Shown piece after piece: positions 34,869 to 44,249 of a stretch of 64,000 bases of DNA. The notes under the pieces were generated by a model. It made no database searches and was not told the origin of the DNA. It saw only the letters and a list, made by a program, of their open reading frames with translations. Within the stretch, counting starts at the first letter, position 1. The number at the start of each line of letters is the position of its first letter. The DNA lies in NCBI RefSeq assembly GCF_000832305.1, contig NZ_CP010536.1:2542001-2606000 (forward strand), read 5' to 3'. Made by a program: the position numbers and the translations under genes. This stretch comes from Cupriavidus basilensis (GTDB lineage: Bacteria > Pseudomonadota > Gammaproteobacteria > Burkholderiales > Burkholderiaceae).

Positions 34869-35522
34869 TTACCGATTTTGCGGACCATGCCCGCCCAATC
34901 CGTTGCGATGGGCAAGACGCGGCTTGCGGCGGATTGACGCATGCCAGCGCGCCGACGGCAAGCGGTAGAGCCAATGCTTGCGCAGCGGGCTGTCCGGCGC
35001 GACGCCCGGGTGCTCGAAGGTGCCATCCGCCACCATGCCCAGGCGCTCCATCACGGCCCGCGAACGGGCGTTGGGCAACGCAGTGAAGGAGACGATTTCC
35101 GCCAGCGCCAGTTGCTCGAAGCCGAAGCGCAGCGCGGCCTGCGCCGCCTCCGAGGCATAGCCCTGCCCCCAGTGCGCTCGCGCCAGGCGCCAGCCGATCT
35201 CCACGCAGGGCGAAAACGGCAACGCAGCGGCAGGCTCATGCAGGCCCACAAAGCCGATGAAAGCGCCATCGGCCTTGCGCTCCACCGCCCAAAAGCCCCA
35301 GCCCCGCTGCGCGATCAGCGCCTGGCAGCGCAGCGCCATGGCGTCGCTGGCCGCGCGCTCCAGCGCAGCGGGGAAACACGCCATCACCACAGGATCGGCA
35401 TTGAGCGCGGCAAAAGGTGCGAAATCCGCCTCGCGCCACTGGCGCAGGCGCAGCCGCGCGGTTTCCAGCACGACCGGCTCATGGCCAGCCGCGCCTGGCG
35501 CCGAAGGGCGTTGATTCGTCAT
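34869..35522 (-). CDS. GNAT-family N-acetyltransferase (RimJ/RimL-like)
   Basis: A 217-residue acetyltransferase. It opens with VLETARLRLRQWREADFAPFAALN, typical of the RimJ/RimL type, then EIGWRLARAHWGQGYASEAAQAALRFGFEQL, the acetyl-CoA binding region, and ALPNARSRAVMERLGMV. The C-terminal basic stretch (RLPSARWHASIRRKPRLAHR) is longer than usual. The ATG at 35520-35522 is used; an AGGAG lies about 12 bases upstream. The acceptor is unknown. Confidence 0.88.
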   Translation of the reverse strand: MTNQRPSAPGAAGHEPVVLETARLRLRQWREADFAPFAALNADPVVMACFPAALERAASDAMALRCQALIAQRGWGFWAVERKADGAFIGFVGLHEPAAALPFSPCVEIGWRLARAHWGQGYASEAAQAALRFGFEQLALAEIVSFTALPNARSRAVMERLGMVADGTFEHPGVAPDSPLRKHWLYRLPSARWHASIRRKPRLAHRNGLGGHGPQNR

Positions 35523-35547
35523 GGTGGCAAGTTCTCCTGGGCCAGCG

Positions 35548-36129
35548 TCAGCGCGCAGCGGCGCCCTGCTCCGCCCGGCTGCGCTCGTAGGCCTTGAGCG
35601 CCCTCGCATCCGCGTGGCTGACAAGCTCGCAGATCAGCAGCGTCTTGCCAGGCAGCGCGGCGCTTTCACGCGCCACGACGGAAACGGTGCCGAGATCGGG
35701 CAGGGGCTGCTGAGCGGCCGGCAGAGCGCGGGCAAAGCCCTTGGTGGCGGTGCCCAGCAACGTCGAAGGCTCCTGCTTGAGCTGGTAGCGCGCGGCCAGC
35801 GCTTCGGCCTGCATGCCTTGCACCAGCACACCCGCCGACGTACCCGCGAATACCACTTCATCGCTTTGGAAACCGTCCTGCCCGATCGGCTGCGGCAGCT
35901 TGTAGATGGCCGCGCCCAGCCTGGACAGATCCGGCTTGGCGAGTTTCTCGGCGGCCTCGTAAAGCGCGGTGGCGGATTTCGTGGTGTAGGGCGGCTTGCA
36001 CAGCGCCGCGTCAAAAAACGCCTTGGCAGCATCGGCCGCGGCGGCGGCGCCGGACACCGAGAGCAGCGAGGCGGCGCAGCCGATCGCGGCTAGCGCGCCG
36101 GCTTGCCGGCGGACGTTGAACATGCGCAT
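35548..36129 (-). CDS. Exported protein of unknown function
   Basis: A 193-residue protein with an N-terminal signal sequence (basic start, hydrophobic core 11-30, likely cleavage after GAAAAA). A Cys in AAIGC could instead serve as a lipobox, though the preceding residues fit poorly. The mature part is compact, with two Cys residues (in ALCKPPY and LICELVS) that could pair. A GGAG lies eight bases before the ATG at 36127-36129. No family was recognised. It ends 25 bases before the GNAT gene start. Confidence 0.7.
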   Translation of the reverse strand: MRMFNVRRQAGALAAIGCAASLLSVSGAAAAADAAKAFFDAALCKPPYTTKSATALYEAAEKLAKPDLSRLGAAIYKLPQPIGQDGFQSDEVVFAGTSAGVLVQGMQAEALAARYQLKQEPSTLLGTATKGFARALPAAQQPLPDLGTVSVVARESAALPGKTLLICELVSHADARALKAYERSRAEQGAAAR

Positions 36130-36205
36130 GGATGAACTCCGACTAAAAAGTGCTTCGGAATATACCCAAAATTGCGGGAAAAAGGCCAGGAATGGGCTGA
36201 AAGCC

Positions 36206-37567
36206 TCACTCCATATGCCGAACCCGGTCGATCGCCTGCTCCAGCCGCTCCACCGCGATCACTTCCAGGCCCTCGATCTTCTGCTTGGGCGCATTGGCCT
36301 TGGGGATCACCGCGATCGAGAAGCCCAGCTTGGCCGCCTCGCGCAAGCGGTCCTGCCCGCGCGGGCTGGGCCGGATCTCGCCGGCCAGGCCGATTTCGCC
36401 AAACACCACCAGGCCGCGTGGCAGCGGCTTGTTGCGCATGGAGGAGTGAATGGCCAGCAGCACCGCCAGGTCGGCCGCCGGCTCGGTGATCTTGACCCCG
36501 CCCACGGCGTTGAGGAAGACGTCCTGGTCGAAACAGGCAATGCCGGCATGGCGGTGCAGCACCGCCAGCAGCATGGCCAGGCGGTTCTGCTCCAGGCCCA
36601 CCGCCAGGCGCCGCGGGTTCGGCACGTTCGCGGTATCGACCAGCGCCTGCACCTCCACCAGCAGCGGGCGCGTGCCCTCCTGCGTCACCAGCACGCAGGA
36701 GCCGGGCACCACCTGCTCATGCTGCGACAGGAACAGTGCGGACGGGTTGCTGACCCCGCGCAGGCCGCGCTCGGTCATGGCGAACACGCCCAGCTCGTTG
36801 ACCGCGCCAAAACGGTTCTTGAAGGCCCGGATCAGGCGGTGCGAGGAGTGCGTGTCACCCTCGAAATACAGCACGGTATCGACAATGTGCTCCAGCACCC
36901 GCGGGCCGGCCAGGCTGCCATCCTTGGTCACGTGGCCGACCAGGATGATGGTGGTGCCGGTGCTCTTGGCGATCCGGGTCAGCTGCGCCGCGCACTCGCG
37001 CACCTGGGCGACCGAGCCTGGCGCCGAGGTCAGCGCATCCGAGAACAAGGTCTGGATCGAATCGATTACCGCGACCTCGGGCTTTTCCACCTCCAGCGTG
37101 GCCTGGATCTTCTCGAGCTGGATCTCGGCCAGCAGCGCCAGGTGCGGGCTGTCCACGCCCAGGCGCTGCGCGCGCAGTGCGATTTGCGCGCCGGACTCCT
37201 CGCCGCTGACGTACAGCACGCGGCGCTGCGCGGACAGGTTCGCCAGGGCTTGCAGCAGCAAGGTGGACTTGCCGATGCCGGGATCGCCGCCGATCAGCAC
37301 CACCCCGCCCGACACCAGGCCGCCGCCGAGCACGCGGTCGAACTCCTCGATGCCGCTGGAAAAGCGCGGCACGTCGGCAGCGTCGATCTCGGACAGGCGC
37401 TGCACCATGGCCGAGGCCGCCAGCGGCTGGAAGCGCTTGGTCGAAGGAGTTTCCGCCACGCTCTCCACCAGCGTGTTCCATTGCTGGCACTGCGGGCACT
37501 GGCCTTGCCAGCGTGGCGAGGTGCCGCCGCACTCGGTGCAGGTATAGACGTTCTTGGGCTTAGCCAA
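36206..37567 (-). CDS. radA: DNA repair protein RadA
   Basis: RadA is a RecA-like ATPase that helps process recombination intermediates by branch migration. The 453-residue protein has the N-terminal C4 zinc finger (Cys10, Cys13, Cys24, Cys27), Walker A GGDPGIGKST, the RadA-specific KNRFG motif (FKNRFGAVNELGVF) and a C-terminal Lon-protease-like domain. The start chosen is TTG at 37565-37567, giving MAKPKNVYTCTECGG with AGGA seven bases upstream; the frame remains open far upstream across alr, but that part is non-coding. It follows alr by 107 bases on the same strand. Confidence 0.94.
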   Translation of the reverse strand: MAKPKNVYTCTECGGTSPRWQGQCPQCQQWNTLVESVAETPSTKRFQPLAASAMVQRLSEIDAADVPRFSSGIEEFDRVLGGGLVSGGVVLIGGDPGIGKSTLLLQALANLSAQRRVLYVSGEESGAQIALRAQRLGVDSPHLALLAEIQLEKIQATLEVEKPEVAVIDSIQTLFSDALTSAPGSVAQVRECAAQLTRIAKSTGTTIILVGHVTKDGSLAGPRVLEHIVDTVLYFEGDTHSSHRLIRAFKNRFGAVNELGVFAMTERGLRGVSNPSALFLSQHEQVVPGSCVLVTQEGTRPLLVEVQALVDTANVPNPRRLAVGLEQNRLAMLLAVLHRHAGIACFDQDVFLNAVGGVKITEPAADLAVLLAIHSSMRNKPLPRGLVVFGEIGLAGEIRPSPRGQDRLREAAKLGFSIAVIPKANAPKQKIEGLEVIAVERLEQAIDRVRHME

Positions 37568-37674
37568 CTGAGGTCCTAGGGGATGCTGAAGAGGATGCGC
37601 AAGGCAATGCGCGGGGGCCCGGGATCGGTCGCCTGGGCCGGGACGAAGGGCCCGGCCCCTGCCCGCATGGCCGC

Positions 37675-38790
37675 TCAGGCCAGCGCAGACTGCTCTGGCG
37701 TGGTCAGGGTCGCCACAGTGACGGGCACCCGGGGCGCCAGCGCGCACATCAGTTCGTAGCCCACGGTGCCGCTGGCCACGGCGACGTCGTCGATCGGCAA
37801 GCCCTGGCCCCACAGGGTCACGGCGCTGCCCACCTTGGCCCTCGGGCAAGGCGTCAGGTCGACACAGATCATGTCCATGGAGACCCGGCCCACCAGACGG
37901 GTGCGCACGCCGTCGACCAGCACCGGCGCGGGCTTGTCGCCCCAGCCTGCCGCATGGCGCGGATAGCCGTCGGCATAGCCGCAGGCCACCACGCCGATGC
38001 GCATCGGCCGCTCGGCCGTGAACAGAGAGCCATAGCCGACGGTATCGCCCGGCTGCAGGTCCTGCACCGAAATCAGCTCGCTGTGCAGCGACATGGCCGG
38101 CTGCAGCCCAAAGCTGGCCACATCGGCCGCGACGCCCGTGGGCGAGGCACCGTACAGCACCACCCCGGGACGGACCCAGGCGCGATGGGCCTGGGGATGC
38201 CACAGCGTGGCGGCCGAGTTGGACAAGCTGGCCTCGCCCGGCAGGTTGGCGGTGGTGGCGTCGAAGACTTCCAGCTGGTGCGCGATGCCGCGCGCGCTGT
38301 CGGCATCCGAGAAATGGGTCATGTGCACAATACTTCCCACGCACGGCAGGGTCCGCGCACGCTCCCAGGCTGTGCGGTACTGCTCCGGGCGGAAGCCCAG
38401 CCGGTTCATGCCGGTGTTGAGCTTGAGCTGGATGCCCAGCGGCCCCTTGGGACGCGCCACTTCCAGCATGCGCAGTTGCTCCTCGCAATGCACCGCGGTG
38501 GTGAGGCGGTACTGCTCCAGCAAGGGCACGTCCTGCGGCTGGAAGAAACCCTCTAGCAGCAGGATCGGGCCTTGCCAGCCCAACTCGCGCAGCAGCACGG
38601 CTTCGTTCAGGTCGAGCAGGCCAAAGCCGTCCGCGGCGCGCAGGCCGGCGAATGCCCGGCGGATGCCGTGGCCATAGGCGTTGGCCTTGATCACAGCCCA
38701 GACGCGCGACTGGGGTGCGCAACGGCGCACTACGTCCAGGTTGTTGGCCAGGGCCGGTTGATGAATGACGGCGTGAATGGGTCTTGGCAT
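37675..38790 (-). CDS. alr: Alanine racemase
   Basis: Interconverts L- and D-alanine for peptidoglycan synthesis or D-alanine use. The 371-residue PLP enzyme has the cofactor lysine in [11 protein letters not shown] (Lys35), the PLP phosphate contacts and the second catalytic residue Tyr in [10 protein letters not shown], together with [11 protein letters not shown] near the C-terminus. Whether it is the biosynthetic Alr or a catabolic DadX cannot be told without its regulator; no dadA is adjacent. ATG at 38788-38790 gives the family N-terminus. radA is the next gene. Confidence 0.94.
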   Translation of the reverse strand: MPRPIHAVIHQPALANNLDVVRRCAPQSRVWAVIKANAYGHGIRRAFAGLRAADGFGLLDLNEAVLLRELGWQGPILLLEGFFQPQDVPLLEQYRLTTAVHCEEQLRMLEVARPKGPLGIQLKLNTGMNRLGFRPEQYRTAWERARTLPCVGSIVHMTHFSDADSARGIAHQLEVFDATTANLPGEASLSNSAATLWHPQAHRAWVRPGVVLYGASPTGVAADVASFGLQPAMSLHSELISVQDLQPGDTVGYGSLFTAERPMRIGVVACGYADGYPRHAAGWGDKPAPVLVDGVRTRLVGRVSMDMICVDLTPCPRAKVGSAVTLWGQGLPIDDVAVASGTVGYELMCALAPRVPVTVATLTTPEQSALA

Positions 38791-39264
38791 GAGATCGCTT
38801 CTAGTGCTTTTTACTACGGCTTTACTGCGGCTTTTTGTGCTTCCAGTGGCTTGCGGCGCGGCCGGGCGACGGGGATCCTGGCAGCCTGGCCGGATCACTT
38901 CCGCCGCGTGGATGCACCATATCCGGGAAGACCCGGTACGCGCAGCGCTTCGCACAGACGTTATTTGAACACATCAGGGCAAACATTTAGGGAATCGCTG
39001 CGCGCTTGCGCTGTCCAACCGGCGGCCCGTGGAAGCTCGGAATCGCCTTCTTTTCGTGTTATAAAGCCGGACGTTCCGGCCATGTTTTAAAAGTGATGCA
39101 ATATGTCGAACACGGTCAGGCAAGCTGCGCAGCGATCCCACGGCTGGCCCGGGCATCACTTGGACAACGACGCGGGCCCAGGTTCCCTACAGGCAACAAC
39201 AGCACCCAGCGGCGCGCTGCTGCCTGGCATGTACGGTGATAGCGATGGAGATAGAGTCCAAAGT
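38791..39264. other. Divergent intergenic region between alr and lplT
   Basis: About 470 bases without a supported gene. Near alr there are T-rich imperfect repeats (around 38802-38840). Near lplT the reading frame is open upstream of the chosen start, but that part is not protein-like. A candidate promoter is listed separately. A short GCCGG-CCGGC inverted repeat lies at 39066-39080. Confidence 0.5.
39037..39065 (+). promoter_or_regulatory. Candidate promoter for lplT
   Basis: TCGGAA (39037-39042) and TATAAA (39060-39065) are 17 bases apart. The -10 is good and the -35 weak. It would give a leader of about 190 bases. Confidence 0.3.
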
Positions 39265-40584
39265 ATGAAGAAGGGTTTTTATACCATCATGGCCGCGCAG
39301 TTCTTCTCATCGCTGGCCGACAATGCGCTCCTCATCGCCGCTATCGCCCTTCTGACCGAGCTGCACTCTCCACAGTGGATGACGCCGCTGCTCAAATTGT
39401 TCTTCGTACTGTCCTACGTCGTGCTGGCTGCCTTCGTGGGCGCCTTCGCCGACTCGATGCCCAAGGGCAAGGTGATGTTCATCACCAACACCATCAAGAT
39501 AGCGGGGTGCGCCATCATGATGTTCGGGTTGCACCCGCTGCTGGCCTACGGCATCGTCGGGTTCGGCGCAGCGGCGTACTCGCCCGCCAAGTACGGTATT
39601 CTCACCGAGCTGCTGCCGCCCGAGAGACTGGTCGCCGCCAATGGCTGGATCGAAGGCCTGACGGTGTGCTCGATCATCCTGGGCACGGTGGTGGGCGGGG
39701 CACTGATCTCGGTGCATATCTCGCAACTTCTGCTCGGCATCGACGTGCCCTACGTCGACACAGGCATCACCACCCCGGCCGAGGCGGCCATGGTGGTGAT
39801 CATGATGTTCTACGTGATCGCAGCCGTATTCAACCTGTTCATCCCCGAGACGGGCGCCCGCTACCCGCAGCAGGAAAAGAACCCGATCAAGCTGATCGCC
39901 GAGTTCGCTGATTGCTTTACCGCCCTGTGGCGCGACAAGCTCGGCCAGATCTCGCTGGCCGTGACCACGCTGTTCTGGGGTGCCGGCGCCACCTTGCAGT
40001 TCATCGTGCTGAAATGGGCGGAAAAATCGCTCGGCCTGAACCTGTCGCAAGGCGCCCTGCTGCAAGCGGTGGTGGCGGTGGGCGTGGCGGTAGGCGCGAT
40101 CATGGCGGCCATGCGCATCCCTTTGCGCAAGTCGCTGTCGGTGCTGCCGTTTGGCGTGGCGATGGGCGTGGTGGTGATGCTGATGGCCTTCTACACCAAG
40201 CACAGCCTGCCCGAGATTTCGCTGGATGTGCTCGGCATGCACATGCCGCTGTACATGGCGATCGCCTACGTCTTCCTGATGCTGGTGGGTGGCATGTCCG
40301 GCTACTTCGTGGTGCCGATGAACGCGCTGCTGCAACACCGCGGGCACGTCCTGCTGTCGGCCGGCCATTCGATTGCCGTGCAGAACTTCAACGAGAACGT
40401 CTCGGTGCTGCTGATGCTGTGCCTGTACGCGCTGCTGATCAAGCTCAATGTGCCGATCGGCATTGTCATCGTGGCCTTTGGCATCTTCGTGTGCGCCACC
40501 ATGCTGCTGGTGATGCGCCAGCACCGCTACAACGTGCGCAACTTCAATTCGCTCGCCATGATCGGCGAGGACAAGCACCACTAA
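39265..40584 (+). CDS. lplT: Lysophospholipid transporter LplT
   Basis: An MFS-type inner-membrane flippase that brings lysophospholipids into the cytoplasm for re-acylation. The 439-residue protein has about twelve membrane segments, the start MKKGFYTIMAAQFFSSLADNALLIAAI split over helix 1, and the conserved YSPAKYGILTELLPPERLVAANGWIEG segment. The ATG at 39265 is used because the family begins there, although the frame is open to 39103. In enterobacteria lplT is followed by aas; here no acyltransferase is adjacent. Confidence 0.93.
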   Translation: MKKGFYTIMAAQFFSSLADNALLIAAIALLTELHSPQWMTPLLKLFFVLSYVVLAAFVGAFADSMPKGKVMFITNTIKIAGCAIMMFGLHPLLAYGIVGFGAAAYSPAKYGILTELLPPERLVAANGWIEGLTVCSIILGTVVGGALISVHISQLLLGIDVPYVDTGITTPAEAAMVVIMMFYVIAAVFNLFIPETGARYPQQEKNPIKLIAEFADCFTALWRDKLGQISLAVTTLFWGAGATLQFIVLKWAEKSLGLNLSQGALLQAVVAVGVAVGAIMAAMRIPLRKSLSVLPFGVAMGVVVMLMAFYTKHSLPEISLDVLGMHMPLYMAIAYVFLMLVGGMSGYFVVPMNALLQHRGHVLLSAGHSIAVQNFNENVSVLLMLCLYALLIKLNVPIGIVIVAFGIFVCATMLLVMRQHRYNVRNFNSLAMIGEDKHH

Positions 40585-40608
40585 GCGTCGCTTGCGCCAC
40601 GGGCCGGT

Positions 40609-41775
40609 TCAGCCCACCGGCCTGGCGATGCGCTCGCGCGCCCGCTCCTCCCATCCCGGCGGCACCACAAACCCGCGGGTACGTTCGCGCCACACGCCGG
40701 GCTGCCCCGCCGGCTCTACCTCGCACAACATCACCGGTGCTTCCCGGCGCCAGTTCTTCTCGTGATGCGTCTCCGCAAAACGCAGCGCCAGTGCCTCATG
40801 AATCGCCTCGGCGGTTTCCGTATGCGCTTGCGCCACCCTGGCCGGGGCCATCCACGCCGAGCGCGGCAGCCGATACCAACGCGAGCCTTCGCGCTTGCCA
40901 GCCCAGGCCAGCCAGTCCGGCAAGGTGGACCACCATCCGTGCAGGTGATCCGGCGCGATGCCCAGGCTGCCGATGGACTGCGGCACCACGCCGTCCCGGT
41001 AGAACAGCCAGCCGAGCAGGTAGACCTCGCTGCGGTCGACAGGACGGCCCAGCAGCGCCAAGGCCTCGGGGGTGCGTGACAGCGGCAGTTGCCTGCGCAC
41101 GATATGATCCAGCTTGTCGCCCAGGCGGTCCACCAGGTTAGGGCCGACGAAGCAATGGCGGTCCAGCATGGCAGCGCCGGGCCCGCCGCCGCGCGGTGCG
41201 CCGTGCGTCGCAGGCTCGACCAGAAGGTAGAACTTGGCCGCCATCTCCCAGTGCACGGTGGCGCCGCTGGCCACGTCGCGCCAGACAAAATCGAGCTCGC
41301 CCAGCGTTTGCACGCCATGCGCGCCGGCACGGCGCACCGGCAGGTTCGCCGCAAGCAGCTCCAGCCCCTCGGCGTGTTCCAGCGTGAATTGCAGCAAGCG
41401 CTCCGCATGCCGGCCCAGCCGCAGGCTGGGCGCGGGCGACGGGCCGCGCACGCGCTGCTGCTCCAGGCCTGCGGCAAGTTCGGCGATGGTGGGGGGCAGC
41501 GCGGCGGGGTCGGCAGCGGGCAGCCAACGCTGCCAGGCGGCCAGCGCCCCTTCCGGCCAGCGCGCGAGCGCCGCTGGCGAATGCCTGGGGGCGTTGCCAT
41601 TGATGATGGCGTTGCCTGCGTCGTCCGTCGGCAGGAATGCCAGCAGCGGAGGCGACAGCGAGCACCAGGCGAGCTCGCGCAGGCGCTGCGAGACGGCATG
41701 GCGCCAGAGCGGCGCCATCTCGATGGCGCCGCCGGGGCTCAGCGCGAACTCAGGCCTTGGCTCCCGCACGGGCAT
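40609..41775 (-). CDS. DUF1853 family protein
   Basis: A 388-residue protein with the composition and motifs of DUF1853: LWRHAVSQRLRELAWCSLSPPLL at the start, LGRHAERLLQFTL and GELDFVWRD in the middle, then HWEMAAKFYLL and FVGPNLVDRLGDKLDHI. The GELDF and HWE-x-x-AKFYL arrangement recalls the acidic and Lys residues of restriction-endonuclease-like folds, which is an inference. The ATG at 41773-41775 has GAGG close upstream and overlaps the udg gene by 26 bases; ATG 41716-41718 is the alternative. It is the last gene of the tsaB-rimI-udg series. Function is unknown. Confidence 0.82.
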   Translation of the reverse strand: MPVREPRPEFALSPGGAIEMAPLWRHAVSQRLRELAWCSLSPPLLAFLPTDDAGNAIINGNAPRHSPAALARWPEGALAAWQRWLPAADPAALPPTIAELAAGLEQQRVRGPSPAPSLRLGRHAERLLQFTLEHAEGLELLAANLPVRRAGAHGVQTLGELDFVWRDVASGATVHWEMAAKFYLLVEPATHGAPRGGGPGAAMLDRHCFVGPNLVDRLGDKLDHIVRRQLPLSRTPEALALLGRPVDRSEVYLLGWLFYRDGVVPQSIGSLGIAPDHLHGWWSTLPDWLAWAGKREGSRWYRLPRSAWMAPARVAQAHTETAEAIHEALALRFAETHHEKNWRREAPVMLCEVEPAGQPGVWRERTRGFVVPPGWEERARERIARPVG

Positions 41776-42703
41776 GTACCTCGCGGGCCAGGCACAGGTC
41801 CTCCCAGGCACGCGCCTTGTCGGACAAGGTGCGCAACAGGTAGGCCGGGTGATAGGTCACCACCACCGGAATGCCTTCGTAGCTATGGACGGTGCCACGC
41901 AGCTTGCCGATCGGCGTAGTGGTGCGCAGCAGGGACTGGGCGGCAAAGCGTCCCAGCACCACGATCAGCTTGGGCTGGATCAGCGCGATCTGCCGGCGCA
42001 GGTAAGGCTCGCACTGGGCGACCTCCTCCGGCTCGGGATTGCGGTTGCCGGGCGGGCGGCACTTCAGCACGTTGGCGATGAACACGTTGCGCCCGCGCGC
42101 CAGGCCGACCGCCGCCAGCATATTGTCGAGCAGCTTGCCGGCCTGGCCCACGAAGGGCTCGCCTTGCAGGTCCTCGTTTTCTCCCGGGGCTTCGCCGACC
42201 AGCATCCATTCGGCCTGGCGGTCGCCCACGCCGAACACGGTCTGGGTGCGGCCATCGCACAACTGGCAATCGGTGCAGCCGGAGACCCGCTGCGCAAGCG
42301 CGGCCCAGTCCAGGCGCGCAATCACGGCTTCGCGCGTGCCGGTATCTGCCACCGCCACCGCCACCGCAGGCTCAAGCGGCATGCGCGCGACGGCGGCTTC
42401 GGCCATGGCCGGCACTCCCGCTTCCATATCGGCTTGTGCCGACCATGCGCGAGGCACTGCTTCGGCCTGCGCTTCGGGCTGGGCTTCGTCCGCGCCAGCG
42501 TCGGCAACGGCGGCGAGCGTCACGGCGGCCTGGGCCGCTTCGCGCGAGGCCGCGTCGTCATTGACGGCGGGATCTTCCGCGCTCGGGTCGGCGAGCGCCG
42601 CGATGGCGGATGGCTCGACCGCCTCCGGCAAGGCTGGCGCGCGGCGCAGCACCCATTCATCGGCAATGCCGAGCACTTCGAGGAACCTGGCGCGGCGGCT
42701 CAT
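41750..42703 (-). CDS. udg: Uracil-DNA glycosylase, family 4 (iron-sulfur)
   Basis: Removes uracil from DNA. The C-terminal 190 residues are a family 4 glycosylase: iron-sulfur Cys143, Cys146, Cys215 and Cys231, the active-site segment GEAPGENED, KCRPPGNRNPEPEE and the late motif TYHPAYLLR. The first 125 residues are an Ala/Glu/Val-rich low-complexity extension of unknown role, as often seen in Burkholderiaceae. Start ATG 42701-42703 overlaps the rimI stop as ATGA, so translation is coupled. The 317-residue reading was preferred over a longer one from 42727. Confidence 0.93.
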   Translation of the reverse strand: MSRRARFLEVLGIADEWVLRRAPALPEAVEPSAIAALADPSAEDPAVNDDAASREAAQAAVTLAAVADAGADEAQPEAQAEAVPRAWSAQADMEAGVPAMAEAAVARMPLEPAVAVAVADTGTREAVIARLDWAALAQRVSGCTDCQLCDGRTQTVFGVGDRQAEWMLVGEAPGENEDLQGEPFVGQAGKLLDNMLAAVGLARGRNVFIANVLKCRPPGNRNPEPEEVAQCEPYLRRQIALIQPKLIVVLGRFAAQSLLRTTTPIGKLRGTVHSYEGIPVVVTYHPAYLLRTLSDKARAWEDLCLAREVHARAGAKA

Positions 42704-43290
42704 GGCACGGCCTCCGTGGGTGCCCACGCGCGGCGCAGCACAAGCGCATCCTCGCGCGTCTGGCCGGCTGCGGGGTAATAGCCCTTGCGCCGGCCGATCT
42801 CGGCAAAGCCGGCCTCCCGGTACAGCTCGATGGCGCCCACATTGGAGGGCCGCACTTCGAGCAGCATGGTGTGCAGATGAAGCGCGTGCGAGGTAGCCAT
42901 CGCGGCGGCCAGCAGCAGCCGGCCAAGGCCGCCGCGCTGGCGCGCCGGGTCCACGGTGATATTGAGCAGGTGCATCTCGTCGACAACCGGCATCAGCACC
43001 GTGTAGGCGACCAGCACGCCCCCGTTATCCCGCAAGGTCAGGCCGATGTGCCCGGCCTTGACGGAATTCTCGAAATTGGCACGGGTCCATGGGTGGGTGT
43101 AGGCCCGGGCTTCGATCTGCGCCACGGCTTCCACATCCAGCGCCGTCATGCGGCCTAAGCTCCAGCCCGCCGGCACGCCTGGCATCACCGGCACCTCGGG
43201 CCATGCGTAGCCGTTGCCGCACGCTGCATGCGTGCCCTGGCCGGGATTGGCCGAGCCGGCGTCCGGTGGCGGGTTGCGCTCCACGCTCAC
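42700..43290 (-). CDS. rimI: Ribosomal protein S18-alanine N-acetyltransferase RimI
   Basis: A GNAT enzyme that acetylates the N-terminus of ribosomal protein S18. The core has EARAYTHPWTRANFENSVKAG, then LLNITVDPARQRGGLGRLLL for acetyl-CoA binding, and LEVRPSNVGAIELYREAGFAEIGRRKGYY, the RimI signature. The start is taken as GTG at 43288-43290, overlapping the tsaB stop as GTGA (196 residues); the first 45 residues are not conserved in type, so a later start cannot be excluded. The tsaB-rimI pairing is widespread. Confidence 0.92.
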   Translation of the reverse strand: MSVERNPPPDAGSANPGQGTHAACGNGYAWPEVPVMPGVPAGWSLGRMTALDVEAVAQIEARAYTHPWTRANFENSVKAGHIGLTLRDNGGVLVAYTVLMPVVDEMHLLNITVDPARQRGGLGRLLLAAAMATSHALHLHTMLLEVRPSNVGAIELYREAGFAEIGRRKGYYPAAGQTREDALVLRRAWAPTEAVP

Positions 43291-44054
43291 GGCTGCTCTC
43301 CCGCCGCTGTCGCCGCGCGCTGCGCCGCCACGGCCTGGCGCTCGGCGATGGTCTGGGCCACCTTGTCGCGTAGATAGATCGGCATGGCGTCGCACGGCGC
43401 AACGGTTTCATTGCGGGCCAGCGCGCGCAAGGCAATCGACACCAAGGCCGGCGCGGCGGGCAAGGCCTCGGGCACGCTGCGCAGCGCCAGCGCCGTGGCC
43501 GTGAGGCGCTCGCCAAACACGGCAGCGGCACTGCCCGCGAGCCAGAACGGCCCGCTGGGCAGACTGACGGCCTCCGGCGGGCACACCTGCATGTCGGTCG
43601 CCGACTGCCACGACTGCGCGGCGCCGTCCCAGCGGAACGCGCCTGCGTAGGCTTCGTCCATGCGTGCGTCCAGCGCTACCAGCACGGATACGTCGGGCGG
43701 CAGCGCCGGCACCCCTTGCCCGCCCAGGCGCACGCGTTCGGCGCAAGCCATCAGCGAATTGACGGGAATCACGGGCAGATCGGCGCCAAAGGCCAGGCCC
43801 TGGGCCACGCCGCAGGCGGTGCGCAAGCCCGTGAAGGAACCCGGCCCGGCGCCAAAGGCGATGGCGGCGCAGTCCGACAGGGCAATGCCGGCTTCGGCCA
43901 GCAACTCGCCGGCGGCCGGCAGCACGCGGGAAGACGAGCGCGGGCCGGTGTGTTCATGACGAACCAGGCACTCCAGGGCGCCGCCATCGGCAATGCGCCC
44001 GAGCGCGACGGAACACCACTCGGTGGAGGTTTCAAGTGCAAGAATCCAGGACAT
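43287..44054 (-). CDS. tsaB: tRNA threonylcarbamoyladenosine biosynthesis protein TsaB
   Basis: TsaB dimerises with TsaD to make the t6A37 modification of ANN-decoding tRNAs. The 255-residue protein has the ASKHA start (ILALETSTEWCSVAL), the AFGAGPGSFTGLRTACGVAQGLAFG motif and VLVALDARMDEAYAG. It is the first of four tightly spaced genes. The ATG at 44052-44054 lies only six bases after a TACAAT on the minus strand and no Shine-Dalgarno is visible, so the message may be leaderless. Confidence 0.94.
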   Translation of the reverse strand: MSWILALETSTEWCSVALGRIADGGALECLVRHEHTGPRSSSRVLPAAGELLAEAGIALSDCAAIAFGAGPGSFTGLRTACGVAQGLAFGADLPVIPVNSLMACAERVRLGGQGVPALPPDVSVLVALDARMDEAYAGAFRWDGAAQSWQSATDMQVCPPEAVSLPSGPFWLAGSAAAVFGERLTATALALRSVPEALPAAPALVSIALRALARNETVAPCDAMPIYLRDKVAQTIAERQAVAAQRAATAAGEQP

Positions 44055-44060
44055 GGCGAG

Positions 44061-44066
44061 ATTGTA
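44061..44066 (-). promoter_or_regulatory. Candidate -10 element immediately before tsaB
   Basis: On the minus strand TACAAT ends six bases before the tsaB ATG. A weak -35 (TTCAGC) lies 18 bases upstream. If used, transcription would start at or next to the A of the start codon. Confidence 0.4.
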
Positions 44067-44249
44067 TCCGGAGCAGCCTCAAAAGCTGAACTGGCGCGCG
44101 GCGCGCCCGCCCCGGGGTGCGCCGGACTGAAGCGTTCTTCGGTTTCTTCCGGCTCAAACGCGCGATGACGGGCGCTATCATCGCGGCTACCGGGTTTTTC
44201 CCGAACACCGAACCCGCAACGCATCCCCCTATCCAGCCAGGAGAACCCC

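Noticed and set aside
37568..38722. N-terminal extension of the radA frame across alr
   Set aside because: The extension is non-conserved and out of frame with alr; RadA proper begins at the TTG before the zinc finger.
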